A DNA stretch of 64,000 nt from Eikenella sp963548155. GTDB taxonomy: Bacteria > Pseudomonadota > Gammaproteobacteria > Burkholderiales > Neisseriaceae. Below the pieces are notes generated by a model, which did not search any database, was not told where the DNA came from, and worked only from the letters and a program-made list of their open reading frames with translations. Made by a program: the position numbers and the translations under genes. Shown piece after piece: positions 16,542 through 24,271 of the stretch (position 1 is the stretch's first letter; each line of letters starts with the position of its first letter). The stretch spans positions 1 through 64,000 of the forward strand of contig CAUUTP010000002.1 in the NCBI GenBank assembly GCA_963548155.1, in the 5' to 3' direction.

Positions 16542-16925
16542 TTAATAAGGCACATCGTCATCTATATCGCTCTGCTGTGGTGCTGGCGGCTGCCTTGGCT
16601 GCGCCTGCTGCCGGTCGGTGCTGCTGCCTTGCAGGGTAATATCGCCGACTATGATTTCTACGCTTTGCCGCTCGATGCCTTGGCGGTCGGTGTATTTGCG
16701 GATTTGCAAGCTGCCAAATACGGTAGCCGCGCCGCCCTTCCTGATATAAGGGGCAAGCTTTTCGGCGCGATTGCCGAATAGTTGGCAGTTGAAAAACTGC
16801 GCCTGCTCTTCGCCGTTCATATAGACGTTTTCGGCGATGCCGAATGATAGGATGTGATGCCCGTTTTTAGTGGTACGGATTTCGCCGTCTTTTGTGAAAC
16901 GGCCTGCTACTGCAATGGCGCTCAT
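16542..16925 (-). CDS. ssb: Single-stranded DNA-binding protein
   Basis: A 127-residue SSB. It has an OB-fold core (FFNCQLFGNRAEKLAPYIRKG) and a glutamine/proline-rich linker. The acidic tip ends DIDDDVPY, close to the canonical DDDIPF that recruits partner proteins. The ATG overlaps the stop of the upstream ERF gene by four bases. Confidence 0.92.
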   Translation of the reverse strand: MSAIAVAGRFTKDGEIRTTKNGHHILSFGIAENVYMNGEEQAQFFNCQLFGNRAEKLAPYIRKGGAATVFGSLQIRKYTDRQGIERQSVEIIVGDITLQGSSTDRQQAQPRQPPAPQQSDIDDDVPY

Positions 16926-17503
16926 GCTGCCTCCTGTTCTGCTTCAAAATCTGCTTTGCGGTGGTCGTAAATGTCTTTGATGATGGGCTGCTGCTCTTTG
17001 GTGGCGGCTGTCCAAGCATGGCCGAAGATGGCCTTTAGGTTGTCTAGGTTGGCCGCCTGCCGCAGGGCGCGGGTGGTCTCTTCAATGTCGATTCCTTTGC
17101 GGTCTGGTTCTTCGTGGCGCGGGGCTGCATCGGCATCTTTGTTGTCGTCGATGGCGAACAGGCCGCACAGGGCGTATTTGCGGGCGTAGCTGCTGGCCGA
17201 TCCGGTAATCTGGCTGTCGTCCATGCCCTTGCGGGTTTCGGCTTCGCGGGCATAAGCGGTGGTTTGGATGATTTGGCTGCCATCGCTGATGGTGGCGGTG
17301 GCTTTGACGTATACGCGGTTGCCGACGGCTTCGATGCTGTCAGAAAGGGTTAGTGTCAGTTTGCTTTCGGCCAGCATGGGTTTGACGGCTTGCAGTATGC
17401 TCTCGGCGCTGCGGTAGTGGTATTTGCTGTATTCGTTCCACGCATCCTTGGGGGCGTTGAGATGGGTTTGGATTTGGTTGAGTTTGGCGTTTAATTCGCT
17501 CAT
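16922..17503 (-). CDS. erf: ERF-family single-strand annealing recombinase
   Basis: A 193-residue protein with the ERF region KYHYRSAESILQAVKPML and the signature SQITGSASSYARKYALCGLFAI. ERF proteins anneal single strands for phage recombination and genome circularisation. The ATG at 17503 lies seven bases after AGGAG; the upstream ATG at 17509 is only one base from it. The SSB and Gp157 genes follow directly. Confidence 0.87.
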   Translation of the reverse strand: MSELNAKLNQIQTHLNAPKDAWNEYSKYHYRSAESILQAVKPMLAESKLTLTLSDSIEAVGNRVYVKATATISDGSQIIQTTAYAREAETRKGMDDSQITGSASSYARKYALCGLFAIDDNKDADAAPRHEEPDRKGIDIEETTRALRQAANLDNLKAIFGHAWTAATKEQQPIIKDIYDHRKADFEAEQEAA

Positions 17504-17580
17504 TTCCATACTCCTGTTGGTGTAGTTGCTGCAAAACCTGCGTGTAATACATCAGCTGGTTGCACATGGTTTAACTCCGG

Positions 17581-17916
17581 TTATTGGATGGTCGGCGGTA
17601 CTGCATCGGATAAGCCAAGCTCGATTGCTTTTTTATTGGCTTTGTCTAGTAGTAAGATGGCTGCGGTAACGACTTCTAGAAAGCCATCTGCTTCGGCATC
17701 GTCTGCTGCGGCCAGTTGGTTTGCTTCCTCTGCAATCGGCAGAATTATCTGTCGGAGGGGCGGGATGGCTTCGGTGGCAAACAGTTGGCTAAGCTTGCTT
17801 GTTGGGTCGATGGTGTAAATGTGTATGGCGGCAGCGGCAAGGCCGGCAACCATGCCCAGAATATCGCCCGCGCTGACGGGGTGTTGCTTTGCAATTAACT
17901 CTTGGCTTTTACTCAT
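17581..17916 (-). CDS. Hypothetical phage protein
   Basis: A 111-residue protein starting MSKSQELIAKQHPVSAG, with a hydrophobic GMVAGLAAAAIHIYTI stretch and an acidic, alanine-rich C-terminal half. Longer in-frame readings exist, but the ATG at 17916 has GGAAAG upstream and ends the neighbouring gene's overlap. No domain recognised. Confidence 0.6.
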   Translation of the reverse strand: MSKSQELIAKQHPVSAGDILGMVAGLAAAAIHIYTIDPTSKLSQLFATEAIPPLRQIILPIAEEANQLAAADDAEADGFLEVVTAAILLLDKANKKAIELGLSDAVPPTIQ

Positions 17917-17918
17917 TT

Positions 17919-18221
17919 CTAATCTTTCCGTTTGTTCCCTGTCCGCTTGATGGCGGCGGGAAGGTGGTTTAAATTGCGCCGCCCGGCTTCGATGCGCTCG
18001 CTCATCTGTTGGTAAAATTTGTTCTGACAATCGGTAATGGCGGCGGTTTCGGTGATGGGGAATATCTCTTCCTCGTACACATCTATACCGCCTAGCCTGG
18101 TTCGATAGACTGTCCATGCTCGCCATTCATTCGGCAGCAAGCCGGTAATTCTGCGGCGGTTCTCTATGCTTACGGTTACCTTGCCTTTTTGCGGCTTGTT
18201 GTATCGGGTAATAACTTGCAT
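17919..18221 (-). CDS. Hypothetical phage protein
   Basis: A 100-residue basic protein (MQVITRYNKPQKGKVTVSIE) ending two bases from the next gene. No domain recognised; position in the recombination operon suggests a DNA-related or regulatory role only by context. Confidence 0.6.
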   Translation of the reverse strand: MQVITRYNKPQKGKVTVSIENRRRITGLLPNEWRAWTVYRTRLGGIDVYEEEIFPITETAAITDCQNKFYQQMSERIEAGRRNLNHLPAAIKRTGNKRKD

Positions 18222-18463
18222 TACCTTCCCTCCGGCTCATAAACAACCCCACGCATAATCTGCGCGTCGTCCATCTCTTGGTATTGCCGCGCCAGTTCGG
18301 CGGCTTCTCGTTCAGCTTCCCGGTCTAGCTTGGCTACCCGTTCGGCGGCGGTCTCTGTTTGGGTTGTCTGTAAATACTGGTCTTGGCTGTCTAGGGTGGG
18401 CATGGCGGTAAAGGCCACGCCCATAAAAATAGCCGCTATCCAAGCGGCGATGCGGGTTTTCAT
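18221..18463 (-). CDS. Small exported or membrane-anchored protein
   Basis: An 80-residue protein with an N-terminal hydrophobic helix (residues 4-20) followed by a highly charged, coiled-coil-like segment rich in Glu, Ala and Arg. Its ATG overlaps no other gene, and its stop shares a base with the next start. Function unknown. Confidence 0.55.
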   Translation of the reverse strand: MKTRIAAWIAAIFMGVAFTAMPTLDSQDQYLQTTQTETAAERVAKLDREAEREAAELARQYQEMDDAQIMRGVVYEPEGR

Positions 18464-18477
18464 TTTTTGTCTCCATG

Positions 18478-18512
18478 AAAAAAGCCCTACGTAAGGCGCA
18501 GGGCTTTTTTGA
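18478..18512. terminator. Bidirectional intrinsic terminator
   Basis: An inverted repeat centred near 18495 with arms AAAAAAGCCCT and AGGGCTTTTTT, so a T-run follows the hairpin on both strands. It ends the DUF4760 transcript on the minus strand. Confidence 0.75.
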
Positions 18513-18533
18513 TAAAGTATTTAATGTGGTAAT

Positions 18534-19172
18534 TTAAAGGTCTTCAGCTTTTAACGGGTTGGCCTTCCATCTAGATACCAATATCTCTAAATCTATAAAT
18601 AATGTATCTTTTCTCTCTTCTTCACGAATCTTCATTACTAAAGGAGAGACGGCGTTCCATAGTTTAATAAAATTTGTGCAATGAACTCGTTTGAATAACG
18701 TCTCATCTAAAACTCCTGTATTGATTGCGCAAGCATAAAATTCATGCCGGTTTATAAGGGTCATCAAACAGGCTTTTTCTTCATCCCAAGCTTTATCTTT
18801 ATCCTGATAAATATCATAAAGGCTGATAGGGACACCATGATCATCCACAGCTGTTCCGCGGATATATTTTATGATTAGCTCAAGGGATGTTACCAATCTG
18901 GTATCTTGATAATAATTAAGGATTACATCTAGAGTTGCACGTTGCTTGGATGTTCGCTTACCAATGAAAATTGTAATTAGAGCGATGACTGCGGTTATTA
19001 GGATAACCAATAACTGCCAAAACATTAACCACTCTGATGTCCCCCATTGTTGGAACTTTATGGTGTGGCGAAGTAAGTACATTATTGTTCCAGCAGATAG
19101 CAAAAAGGAGGTTATTGCAATTACTGACAAATAACCTCCTCGTTTGATTTGTTGTATTAATTTACCAGCCAT
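18534..19172 (-). CDS. DUF4760 membrane protein (accessory gene)
   Basis: A 212-residue protein. Two membrane helices (residues about 14-34 and 48-70) are followed by a cytoplasmic alpha-helical DUF4760-type domain with RATLDVILNYYQDTRLVTSL. It is visibly AT-richer than its neighbours and flanked by a terminator on its 3' side, as in accessory (moron) genes acquired by prophages. A role in superinfection exclusion is possible but not shown. A 12-codon reading (19162-19200) with a strong ribosome binding site overlaps its start. Confidence 0.75.
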   Translation of the reverse strand: MAGKLIQQIKRGGYLSVIAITSFLLSAGTIMYLLRHTIKFQQWGTSEWLMFWQLLVILITAVIALITIFIGKRTSKQRATLDVILNYYQDTRLVTSLELIIKYIRGTAVDDHGVPISLYDIYQDKDKAWDEEKACLMTLINRHEFYACAINTGVLDETLFKRVHCTNFIKLWNAVSPLVMKIREEERKDTLFIDLEILVSRWKANPLKAEDL

Positions 19173-19200
19173 TAAAGCCCTCTGAGTAAATATGTTTCAT
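19162..19200 (-). CDS. Possible 12-residue leader peptide upstream of the DUF4760 gene
   Basis: ATG at 19200 follows TAAGGAGC with ideal spacing. It encodes MKHIYSEGFNGW and stops at 19162, 11 bases beyond the DUF4760 start codon, so translation of the two overlaps. Confidence 0.35.
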   Translation of the reverse strand: MKHIYSEGFNGW

Positions 19201-19468
19201 GGTAAGCTCCTTATTTTAAAGTTAAAAATATAAGTTGCTGCTTTCACCAACAACATACCCGTGAGATGTTTTGTAATTTTTACTAACCCCTGCTTGGGCT
19301 AGTAATATACGGCATCGCTAAACTATTTTCAAGAATTGCCTATGTAAAGGTGCAGGCGCGCGGTAGTTAGAGGGGGGGATTGCCCTTACAAGGAGTTCAA
19401 CCGCCGCCTGCTGCCGGTGTTTTGCCCCACCGCCGGCTGGGGGTCTGTTGCCGCTTTACTGCGTGGCC

Positions 19469-19726
19469 TTAAGAAAATGCCATGTACTGCTTTTGCGTTC
19501 CGCCCAACGCGCTCACTACGCGCTGTTTTGCTTGGTTTAGGCATTTGTCTGCATCTTCGCCGGCTCTCTTCGCGGCATTGAATTGGCGCTCGATATGGCC
19601 GCGAACATTCTCAAAATCCCCAATCCTGTAGTAGTCGTGCTGGTCGATGTAGTCTTGTTTGTGCTCGTCAAGCACATACAGCACTTGCATAATTGTCCAT
19701 GCTGTTTTTAACTTCCCGATTCTCAT
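19469..19726 (-). CDS. Hypothetical phage protein
   Basis: An 85-residue protein starting MRIGKLKTAWTIMQVLYVLDEHK, mostly helical and charged. A GGAATC-type purine stretch precedes it. No domain recognised. The 260 bases between it and the DUF4760 gene hold the leader peptide region and nothing else I can name. Confidence 0.5.
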   Translation of the reverse strand: MRIGKLKTAWTIMQVLYVLDEHKQDYIDQHDYYRIGDFENVRGHIERQFNAAKRAGEDADKCLNQAKQRVVSALGGTQKQYMAFS

Positions 19727-19774
19727 GATGATTCCTTTCTGATTTCAGATAGCCAGCCCACCGGCTGGCTGTGG

Positions 19775-20017
19775 CTATTGGTTGGCTGCCAAGCTGATGA
19801 ACTGTTGGTCACGCTCGCGCCGTTCTTCCTCTTGTTCTTCCTCTTCCTCGCGGATGAGGTCGCTGGCTTTGTCCATCATGTGCTTGATGATTGCAGCCTG
19901 TACCTCCGGGCTTAGCCTGTCTATGATTTCATCCAGCGTTGTGCCTTGGATAAGGTTTATGCTGCGCTGCAGCACCTTAATGGTGCGGCCGCGCTTCCAA
20001 TCTGTATTGCTTTGCAT
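19775..20017 (-). CDS. Hypothetical phage protein with acidic C-terminal coil
   Basis: An 80-residue protein. The C-terminal third is an EEEEEQEEERRERDQ-type charged helix. No recognised domain. It lies between two other small leftward genes. Confidence 0.55.
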   Translation of the reverse strand: MQSNTDWKRGRTIKVLQRSINLIQGTTLDEIIDRLSPEVQAAIIKHMMDKASDLIREEEEEQEEERRERDQQFISLAANQ

Positions 20018-20028
20018 GATGTTCTCCG

Positions 20029-20340
20029 TTAATTAGCGGTAAGGACTGCCACGCACTCTGCCCATGTGGGCATGGGTATATCGAGCGGCAGGCGCTCTTC
20101 GTTGCGCTCAAGTAAAAACCAGTCGATATGGTCTTCCCATATGGCTTGGGTGTTGATGTCGTAGTTTTCTTCACCGTCCGCAACAGATACCTCTGCCCAT
20201 TCGCGGATGATGGCGCTGCGGTATTCTTTCTCCAGCCGTATGGCTTCAGCTTCCCGCCTGCTCTCTTCGTTTTGCTCGGCGCTGATACGGTCTAGATAAT
20301 TACCCAGCATGCCGCCATAGTTTGGTTGGATGGTGTACAT
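20029..20340 (-). CDS. Hypothetical phage protein
   Basis: A 103-residue acidic protein with a Glu/Arg-rich helix (SAEQNEESRREAEAIRLEKEY). GGAGAGAG precedes the ATG; that site overlaps the end of the small membrane protein gene upstream. Confidence 0.6.
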   Translation of the reverse strand: MYTIQPNYGGMLGNYLDRISAEQNEESRREAEAIRLEKEYRSAIIREWAEVSVADGEENYDINTQAIWEDHIDWFLLERNEERLPLDIPMPTWAECVAVLTAN

Positions 20341-20354
20341 GATTGCTCTCTCCT

Positions 20355-20444
20355 TCAGGCTACCTGAAACAATAAAACTGCCTGCGCGATACAGGCGGCC
20401 ACAATCAAAAGCAGCATGGCTGCCTGCTCAATCTTTGGGGTCAT
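20355..20444 (-). CDS. Tiny membrane protein (29 residues)
   Basis: The ATG at 20444 follows AAGGAGG with seven-base spacing, one of the best ribosome binding sites in the region. The product MTPKIEQAAMLLLIVAACIA continues with QAVLLFQVA and is a single membrane helix. Its last codons and stop are supplied by an Eikenella-type DUS (20357-20368). It is the first gene after the second leftward promoter and its long leader. Confidence 0.55.
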   Translation of the reverse strand: MTPKIEQAAMLLLIVAACIAQAVLLFQVA

Positions 20445-20684
20445 GGTGTGCCTCCTTATCAAAAACTCTTTAACCGCAGCGGCTCGGTGTCTAAACCGCT
20501 GCTATAAATAGTCTCTGTCGCTTAATATCTAGCCAGCGTAGCCGATGTATCTCTCGTTCCGTGGGGTTTTTGCCCCATCCGGCGGCCTGACCGCCTGCTC
20601 CCGTTTTTGCCGCGCCTGATACCCTGCGCGTCCATGCCTGCCATCAACAGCATCTCTACTGTTGCGCATGGGGGCTGCCTAATC

Positions 20685-20696
20685 TGTTAAAGAGCG
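20685..20696 (-). promoter_or_regulatory. boxA antitermination element
   Basis: Read on the minus strand, the sequence is CGCTCTTTAACA, matching the conserved boxA of rRNA leaders and lambda-type nut sites. It lies about 20 bases after the expected transcription start of the promoter at 20717-20745, with a hairpin (20645-20664) downstream where boxB would be. Confidence 0.6.
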
Positions 20697-20716
20697 GTGT
20701 TGCTTCGTTAGGCTGT

Positions 20717-20745
20717 ATATTAGGCATTATCTAACTAAATGTAAA
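20717..20745 (-). promoter_or_regulatory. Second leftward early promoter
   Basis: On the minus strand, TTTACA (20740-20745) and TAATAT (20717-20722) are separated by 17 bases. Two repressor-type operators overlap it, so it should be shut in the lysogen and serve the operon from 20444 down to the integrase. Confidence 0.65.
20720..20734. promoter_or_regulatory. Repressor operator at the second leftward promoter
   Basis: TTAGGCATTATCTAA is an imperfect 15-bp palindrome of the same type as the three operators at the CI/Cro switch. It covers the -10 box and part of the spacer. Confidence 0.6.
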
Positions 20746-20759
20746 TAGGCAATACCTAA
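20745..20759. promoter_or_regulatory. Repressor operator upstream of the second leftward promoter
   Basis: ATAGGCAATACCTAA is a second copy of the operator, 25 bases centre to centre from the first, touching the -35 box. Confidence 0.6.
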
Positions 20760-20887
20760 TTATTTAATCAATATTTAATATATATCTGTTTTTAATGTGA
20801 ATTTATATTTATCATCCGCCTAATACTTTGCCTAATGCCAACAAAAAAGCCGCTAAAAAGCGGCGAAAGTCGGCAAAACTCAAAATT

Positions 20888-20917
20888 TAGGCGGCAAAAA
20901 AGCCCGCGCGTGGCGGG
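20888..20917 (-). terminator. Intrinsic terminator after the membrane-anchored protein gene
   Basis: AGCCCGC/GCGGGCT arms with a short centre are followed on the minus strand by a T-run (seen as AAAAAA on the plus strand). Confidence 0.65.
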
Positions 20918-20935
20918 CTGGGTGTTGCTACTTAA

Positions 20936-21865
20936 TTAAAAATGTTTCCACTCTAATCCTGATGTATCAAATTGGAACTGGCGGCGGCCTTCGTTGTAAA
21001 ACTCAACTTCAACCATCATAGTCTTGGAGCTTCTCAATTGTTTCACAAACCCTGCTACGTTATTGGATAAGAAAATAATATCCGCATGGCCGTTTTCAGC
21101 GCCGGTAAAATTAAAGGTTTGGATGCGGCCATTATCAAACTTGATGCTTGCCCTGCAACCAGAAAAACAAGGGATCTGGCCTTTGCTGATGGAGAATATC
21201 ACATCCTTGCCATATTTAGGGTCTTGTCTAAGCTGTATTGATAAACTGGAGCCGCCTGAATATGGAAAATCGAAATCGACTGTATTGTTTGATTCAAGAA
21301 CGGCGTAATACGTTGCCTGGTTGCGCATTTCATCTTGATCCTGACCATAGCGCCATTTTGACGGAGTTACAGGTGGAGTAGGATTTTCGACCTTATTTGT
21401 ACCATCGGAACTGGGTTGATTCTGAGAAGTATTAGCTGCTACTTGGGCTGTAGGCGTTGTAGTTGTGGTATTTGCTCTATCCTGCGGTCCTATACAATTC
21501 CCTAAAATTCCAAGGCCAAAAAATGCAACAAGACCCCATGACAGTATTTTGCCCAACGTTAGCGGTTGCCTAATTTTCGTCCCCCCTTTTGACTGCCGTT
21601 CTTGCCACCTTTGGCGCCGAATTTCTATATCTTGGGGCTCGTCAAATAAGGCTGTTTTCAGCATACGAACAAATACATCATTCTTCGCGATTAGAATTCG
21701 CCTCCCATCAAATAGATGGAGTTCTATCACGCCACCACTCTCTTCGTTGTACGACTCAACATCAATATAATAAACTCTTCCCGCCTTTCTAAATGTAATA
21801 CATACCTGATTAAAATCAGCTTTCCCCTTCGGGAAGTCTCCAGCCAGCACTTCTATTTTTGCCAT
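20936..21865 (-). CDS. Membrane-anchored protein of unknown function
   Basis: A 309-residue protein. An N-terminal soluble region of about 100 residues (MAKIEVLAGDFPKGKADFN) leads to one membrane helix (about 106-125, LSWGLVAFFGLGILGNCIG). A Thr/Asn/Pro-rich linker and a C-terminal beta-rich domain follow, with two close cysteines (IPCFSGCRASIKF) that could form a disulfide outside the cytoplasm. The ATG at 21865 is preferred; a longer reading from 21913 is possible. I do not recognise the family. It lies between two terminators and promoters, so it may be expressed on its own. Confidence 0.6.
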   Translation of the reverse strand: MAKIEVLAGDFPKGKADFNQVCITFRKAGRVYYIDVESYNEESGGVIELHLFDGRRILIAKNDVFVRMLKTALFDEPQDIEIRRQRWQERQSKGGTKIRQPLTLGKILSWGLVAFFGLGILGNCIGPQDRANTTTTTPTAQVAANTSQNQPSSDGTNKVENPTPPVTPSKWRYGQDQDEMRNQATYYAVLESNNTVDFDFPYSGGSSLSIQLRQDPKYGKDVIFSISKGQIPCFSGCRASIKFDNGRIQTFNFTGAENGHADIIFLSNNVAGFVKQLRSSKTMMVEVEFYNEGRRQFQFDTSGLEWKHF

Positions 21866-21957
21866 GATTTGCCCTTGAATAATTGTTAATAAAAGTAAAC
21901 GGGAGTATATCACTCCCGTTCGTATGATGGCTAATGCCGGACGTGGCCGATACGGTT

Positions 21958-22365
21958 TTACAGCCTCTCAAACAACAGCTCGAAATCTTCCTCGGCCAGC
22001 TTACGGATTTCATCCAACCAGCACATCAAGCCGGCGTCGGTTTGGCTGTGAACAACTCTTTCCTCGTGAATGGCAAACGCCTGCTGTAGCCGCTCTTCGT
22101 AGTCTGCCTGGGATTTTGCGCCCATGCCGAACGATACCTTAATCATCTTTTGCATAGCCTGCGGGACTTTGCCCCATGCGGTCAAGCCAAGCCAAAAGGC
22201 ATCTTCGCCGTATGGATATGCGGTTTTGCTCTCTTGCTGTTGTTCCAGTTGCGGCTCACCTTGGTAGCGGTGTTCGATGCTCAAACAATGCGAGCGGGCG
22301 CGAACATCACGATAACGGCGCTCGAAGGCCTGGGCGTAATCAATCATCAGCTCTAAATTGTTCAT
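21958..22365 (-). CDS. Hypothetical phage protein
   Basis: A 135-residue protein starting MNNLELMIDYAQAFERRYRD. It is charged and helical, without a recognised domain. Its ATG is one base after the stop of the small basic gene upstream, so it belongs to the same leftward operon. Confidence 0.6.
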   Translation of the reverse strand: MNNLELMIDYAQAFERRYRDVRARSHCLSIEHRYQGEPQLEQQQESKTAYPYGEDAFWLGLTAWGKVPQAMQKMIKVSFGMGAKSQADYEERLQQAFAIHEERVVHSQTDAGLMCWLDEIRKLAEEDFELLFERL

Positions 22366-22366
22366 G

Positions 22367-22522
22367 CTATTTCCTGTTCATCTGTTTTGATATTAGTTTC
22401 TTGATGCGGCGGCGTTTCATTACCCGATACCAGCGGCTTGCCCGGATTTTTGCCTTGCGCTGCCGTTGGGCTTCACGGCGGGCTACTTCGTCAAATGTTG
22501 GGTCTCTGTAGGTTTGTGCCAT
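22367..22522 (-). CDS. Small basic protein (51 residues)
   Basis: The start codon overlaps the stop of the upstream nuclease-like gene (TAATG). The product MAQTYRDPTFDEVARREAQR continues with a strongly basic, helical half (many Arg and Lys) ending KQMNRK. The size and tight coupling suggest a genuine gene, perhaps nucleic-acid binding. Function unknown. Confidence 0.55.
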   Translation of the reverse strand: MAQTYRDPTFDEVARREAQRQRKAKIRASRWYRVMKRRRIKKLISKQMNRK

Positions 22523-22815
22523 TACGCCGCCTCCAGCAGCCCTTTATCGGCTAGGATTTGCTGTGTCCGCATTACGCCTTCAGCAAAAGCCAAGCGGACG
22601 GTTTCCGCATCCAAATGGCGGGTGCGGCGGTCGATTTCGTCGTGGCAGGCACTACAGGCATACGCGCCCATAAAATCGGGCGGCTTGATGCCCATGCCGC
22701 ACGCACCGGCCATGCGGTAATGCGCCAGTACGGTTGTTTCAGGATTGCCATTACAGATGCCCGGTAGGCGGACTTGGCACTCTTGGCCGCGCGCGGATTT
22801 ACGGATTTTGCTCAT
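22522..22815 (-). CDS. DUF1364-type HNH-like nuclease protein
   Basis: A 97-residue protein with the pattern CQVRLPGICNGNPETTVLAH, then PPDFMGAYACSACHDEID. The paired cysteines and histidines would bind metal as in the DUF1364 group of phage nuclease-like proteins. It sits beside RusA and DUF1367 genes, the usual setting of phage recombination (Nin-type) genes. Confidence 0.75.
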   Translation of the reverse strand: MSKIRKSARGQECQVRLPGICNGNPETTVLAHYRMAGACGMGIKPPDFMGAYACSACHDEIDRRTRHLDAETVRLAFAEGVMRTQQILADKGLLEAA

Positions 22816-23122
22816 TTTTATCCTCCTTGCTAAACATCAGGCTTAAAGACAGCGCAATAACGAACGCCTGCACCGCCACCAGCACCGGCCAGCCGTAGAA
22901 AATACTGGCAATAGTGAATGCGGCATCAAACAGAACGCTGGGTTGGAAGCCTTTAGCCTTGGTTTCTTGTTGCAAATCTTTGGAAAACAGAAGCACGAGC
23001 AAGGCGGCAACGTTGAGCACCCAAAGGAAGTAATGCACCGATTCGTGGGCGGTCTGATTGAAGTGGGCGGCAACCAGCCACAGACTGATTGTGCCGCCGG
23101 TAATCCAATTGATTTTTTTCAT
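22799..23122 (-). CDS. Small multi-spanning membrane protein
   Basis: A 107-residue protein with about three hydrophobic helices (residues 7-20, 30-46 and 68-98) and a charged C-terminus. It overlaps the start of the nuclease-like gene by 17 bases. Function unknown. Confidence 0.6.
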   Translation of the reverse strand: MKKINWITGGTISLWLVAAHFNQTAHESVHYFLWVLNVAALLVLLFSKDLQQETKAKGFQPSVLFDAAFTIASIFYGWPVLVAVQAFVIALSLSLMFSKEDKNEQNP

Positions 23123-23730
23123 CTTCCAAACTCCATCATTTTTTGTACTGCCGCCTGTTGGGCGGATTCTTCACTATCAAACACGGCGGCCAGCATCATG
23201 TTCCAGGCTACCTGAAAACAGTTTTGGTAAAAGGCGTTGAACTCTTCCTGGCTCATGCTGGCAAAGCTGATGCTCTTGGCTTCTTTACGAACGCCCCACG
23301 GGGTTTCGTAAACATCGTAGTATCCGGCCTGAATGGTTAGCTCTTTGCGGAACGCTTCTAGGCTCAGGGCGGCAGCCCCGTATTTGTCGGCTCGTTTCTC
23401 GGCCAGCCGCCGCAGGGAGTCTTCGGCATAGCCAAGCAGCACGCTCTCATCCGCGCCGGATTGGCGGCACAGGTCGCGAATAACCCAATTCACGGTATCG
23501 CGCTCTGCCTTCCCCGTCAGGCCGCCGGTCGGTTGCCAGTATTCATAGGCCAATGGTAGCAGCCCGCCGAAAAACAGTTTGTGGTGCTGGTAGCTGCGGT
23601 CTGAACCGCGTTTGATTTCCACCTTGTACGGCTTCCCGGCTTTCAGGCTGCCTAGGATTTCGGCATCGTAGGCGGTGCAGGGGATAAACGTGCCATCGGT
23701 GGTTTTGACAATGCTGGCGGCGATTGGCAT
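23119..23730 (-). CDS. DUF1367 family protein
   Basis: A 203-residue protein with QHHKLFFGGLLPLAYEYW and the later KSISFASMSQEEFNAFYQNCF, matching phage DUF1367 proteins found beside RusA. The start at 23730 is preferred over 23751. There, GGAGG lies upstream with good spacing, and this GGAGG is part of a DUS of the Kingella dialect that runs straight into the ATG. Confidence 0.75.
   Translation of the reverse strand: MPIAASIVKTTDGTFIPCTAYDAEILGSLKAGKPYKVEIKRGSDRSYQHHKLFFGGLLPLAYEYWQPTGGLTGKAERDTVNWVIRDLCRQSGADESVLLGYAEDSLRRLAEKRADKYGAAALSLEAFRKELTIQAGYYDVYETPWGVRKEAKSISFASMSQEEFNAFYQNCFQVAWNMMLAAVFDSEESAQQAAVQKMMEFGR
23641..23653 (-). repeat. DUS of the Kingella dialect
   Basis: Minus-strand AGGCAGCCTGAAA inside the DUF1367 gene; a dialect not seen in the chromosomal flanks. 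Confidence 0.6.
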
Positions 23731-23742
23731 TTCAGGCTGCCT
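23730..23742 (-). repeat. DUS of the Kingella dialect forming the ribosome binding site of the DUF1367 gene
   Basis: Minus-strand AGGCAGCCTGAAA whose last A is the first base of the start codon; its AGG lies nine bases before the ATG. Confidence 0.6.
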
Positions 23743-24256
23743 CCGCTTCATTGGCGGCAGAAGACTGCTGCGCCGTAATAGCTGCTGTCTTATCCCGACT
23801 TACCCACACTATAACGCACGGCGATTCTTCTTTATCGGCGTAGCGCTTGAGGACGGTTAGCGTGGTGATCCGGCTGTCATCGTGGTAGGCGATACCATTG
23901 AGGGCATCGCAAATCAGCTTCGCCACATTGTCGGCATCGGGTTTGGCGGTGGGATATATCTCACCGCTCCATGCAGCCTGCCGTTTTTTCTTGCTCCAGC
24001 TTTGCGGCACGGCAAACCGGGCGATAATGCCGACCTGCAACGGGGCATCGGCATCAGGCTTCAGCCAACGCTGGATAAGGGCGGCTCTCATGGCGGCTGC
24101 CTTGACCTCGTTTTCATAATCGCGGGTGGCTTTCGGCGTGAATGCCCTGCCGGACTTAGTGAAGCGGGGACGGCCTTTGCCTTTCGGCTCGCCGTTGATG
24201 CGGATAATCAGGTGCTCCCGTTCGTAACGCTCTAAAAATTCATCAATGGATTCCAT
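23732..24256 (-). CDS. rusA: RusA-family Holliday junction resolvase
   Basis: A 174-residue RusA-like endonuclease. The N-terminal IRINGEPKGKGRPRFTKSG and the catalytic acidic block KPDADNVAKLICDALNGIAY followed by HDDSRI match the family. RusA cuts four-way junctions during recombination before packaging. The C-terminus is extended by an Ala/Gln-rich tail. It is translationally coupled to the DUF1367 gene. Confidence 0.9.
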   Translation of the reverse strand: MESIDEFLERYEREHLIIRINGEPKGKGRPRFTKSGRAFTPKATRDYENEVKAAAMRAALIQRWLKPDADAPLQVGIIARFAVPQSWSKKKRQAAWSGEIYPTAKPDADNVAKLICDALNGIAYHDDSRITTLTVLKRYADKEESPCVIVWVSRDKTAAITAQQSSAANEAEAA

Positions 24257-24271
24257 GTTGTTTCCCTTCTT

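Larger units (their letters stand above)
20445..20935. other. Non-coding control region with leader, boxA and operators
   Basis: These 491 bases hold no convincing gene. From right to left they contain a terminator for the gene ending at 20936, the operator-promoter pair at 20717-20759, a boxA at 20685-20696 and a small hairpin at 20645-20664 (CAACAG/CTGTTG, 8-base loop). A GC-rich leader with a GCAGCGG/CCGCTGC hairpin near 20480-20506 leads into the tiny membrane gene. Confidence 0.6.

Noticed and set aside
17340..17567. 76-codon minus-strand reading with GGAGTT before its ATG
   Set aside because: Most of it overlaps the ERF gene out of frame and its second half has shadow-like composition; at best the first 20 codons act as a leader for ERF.
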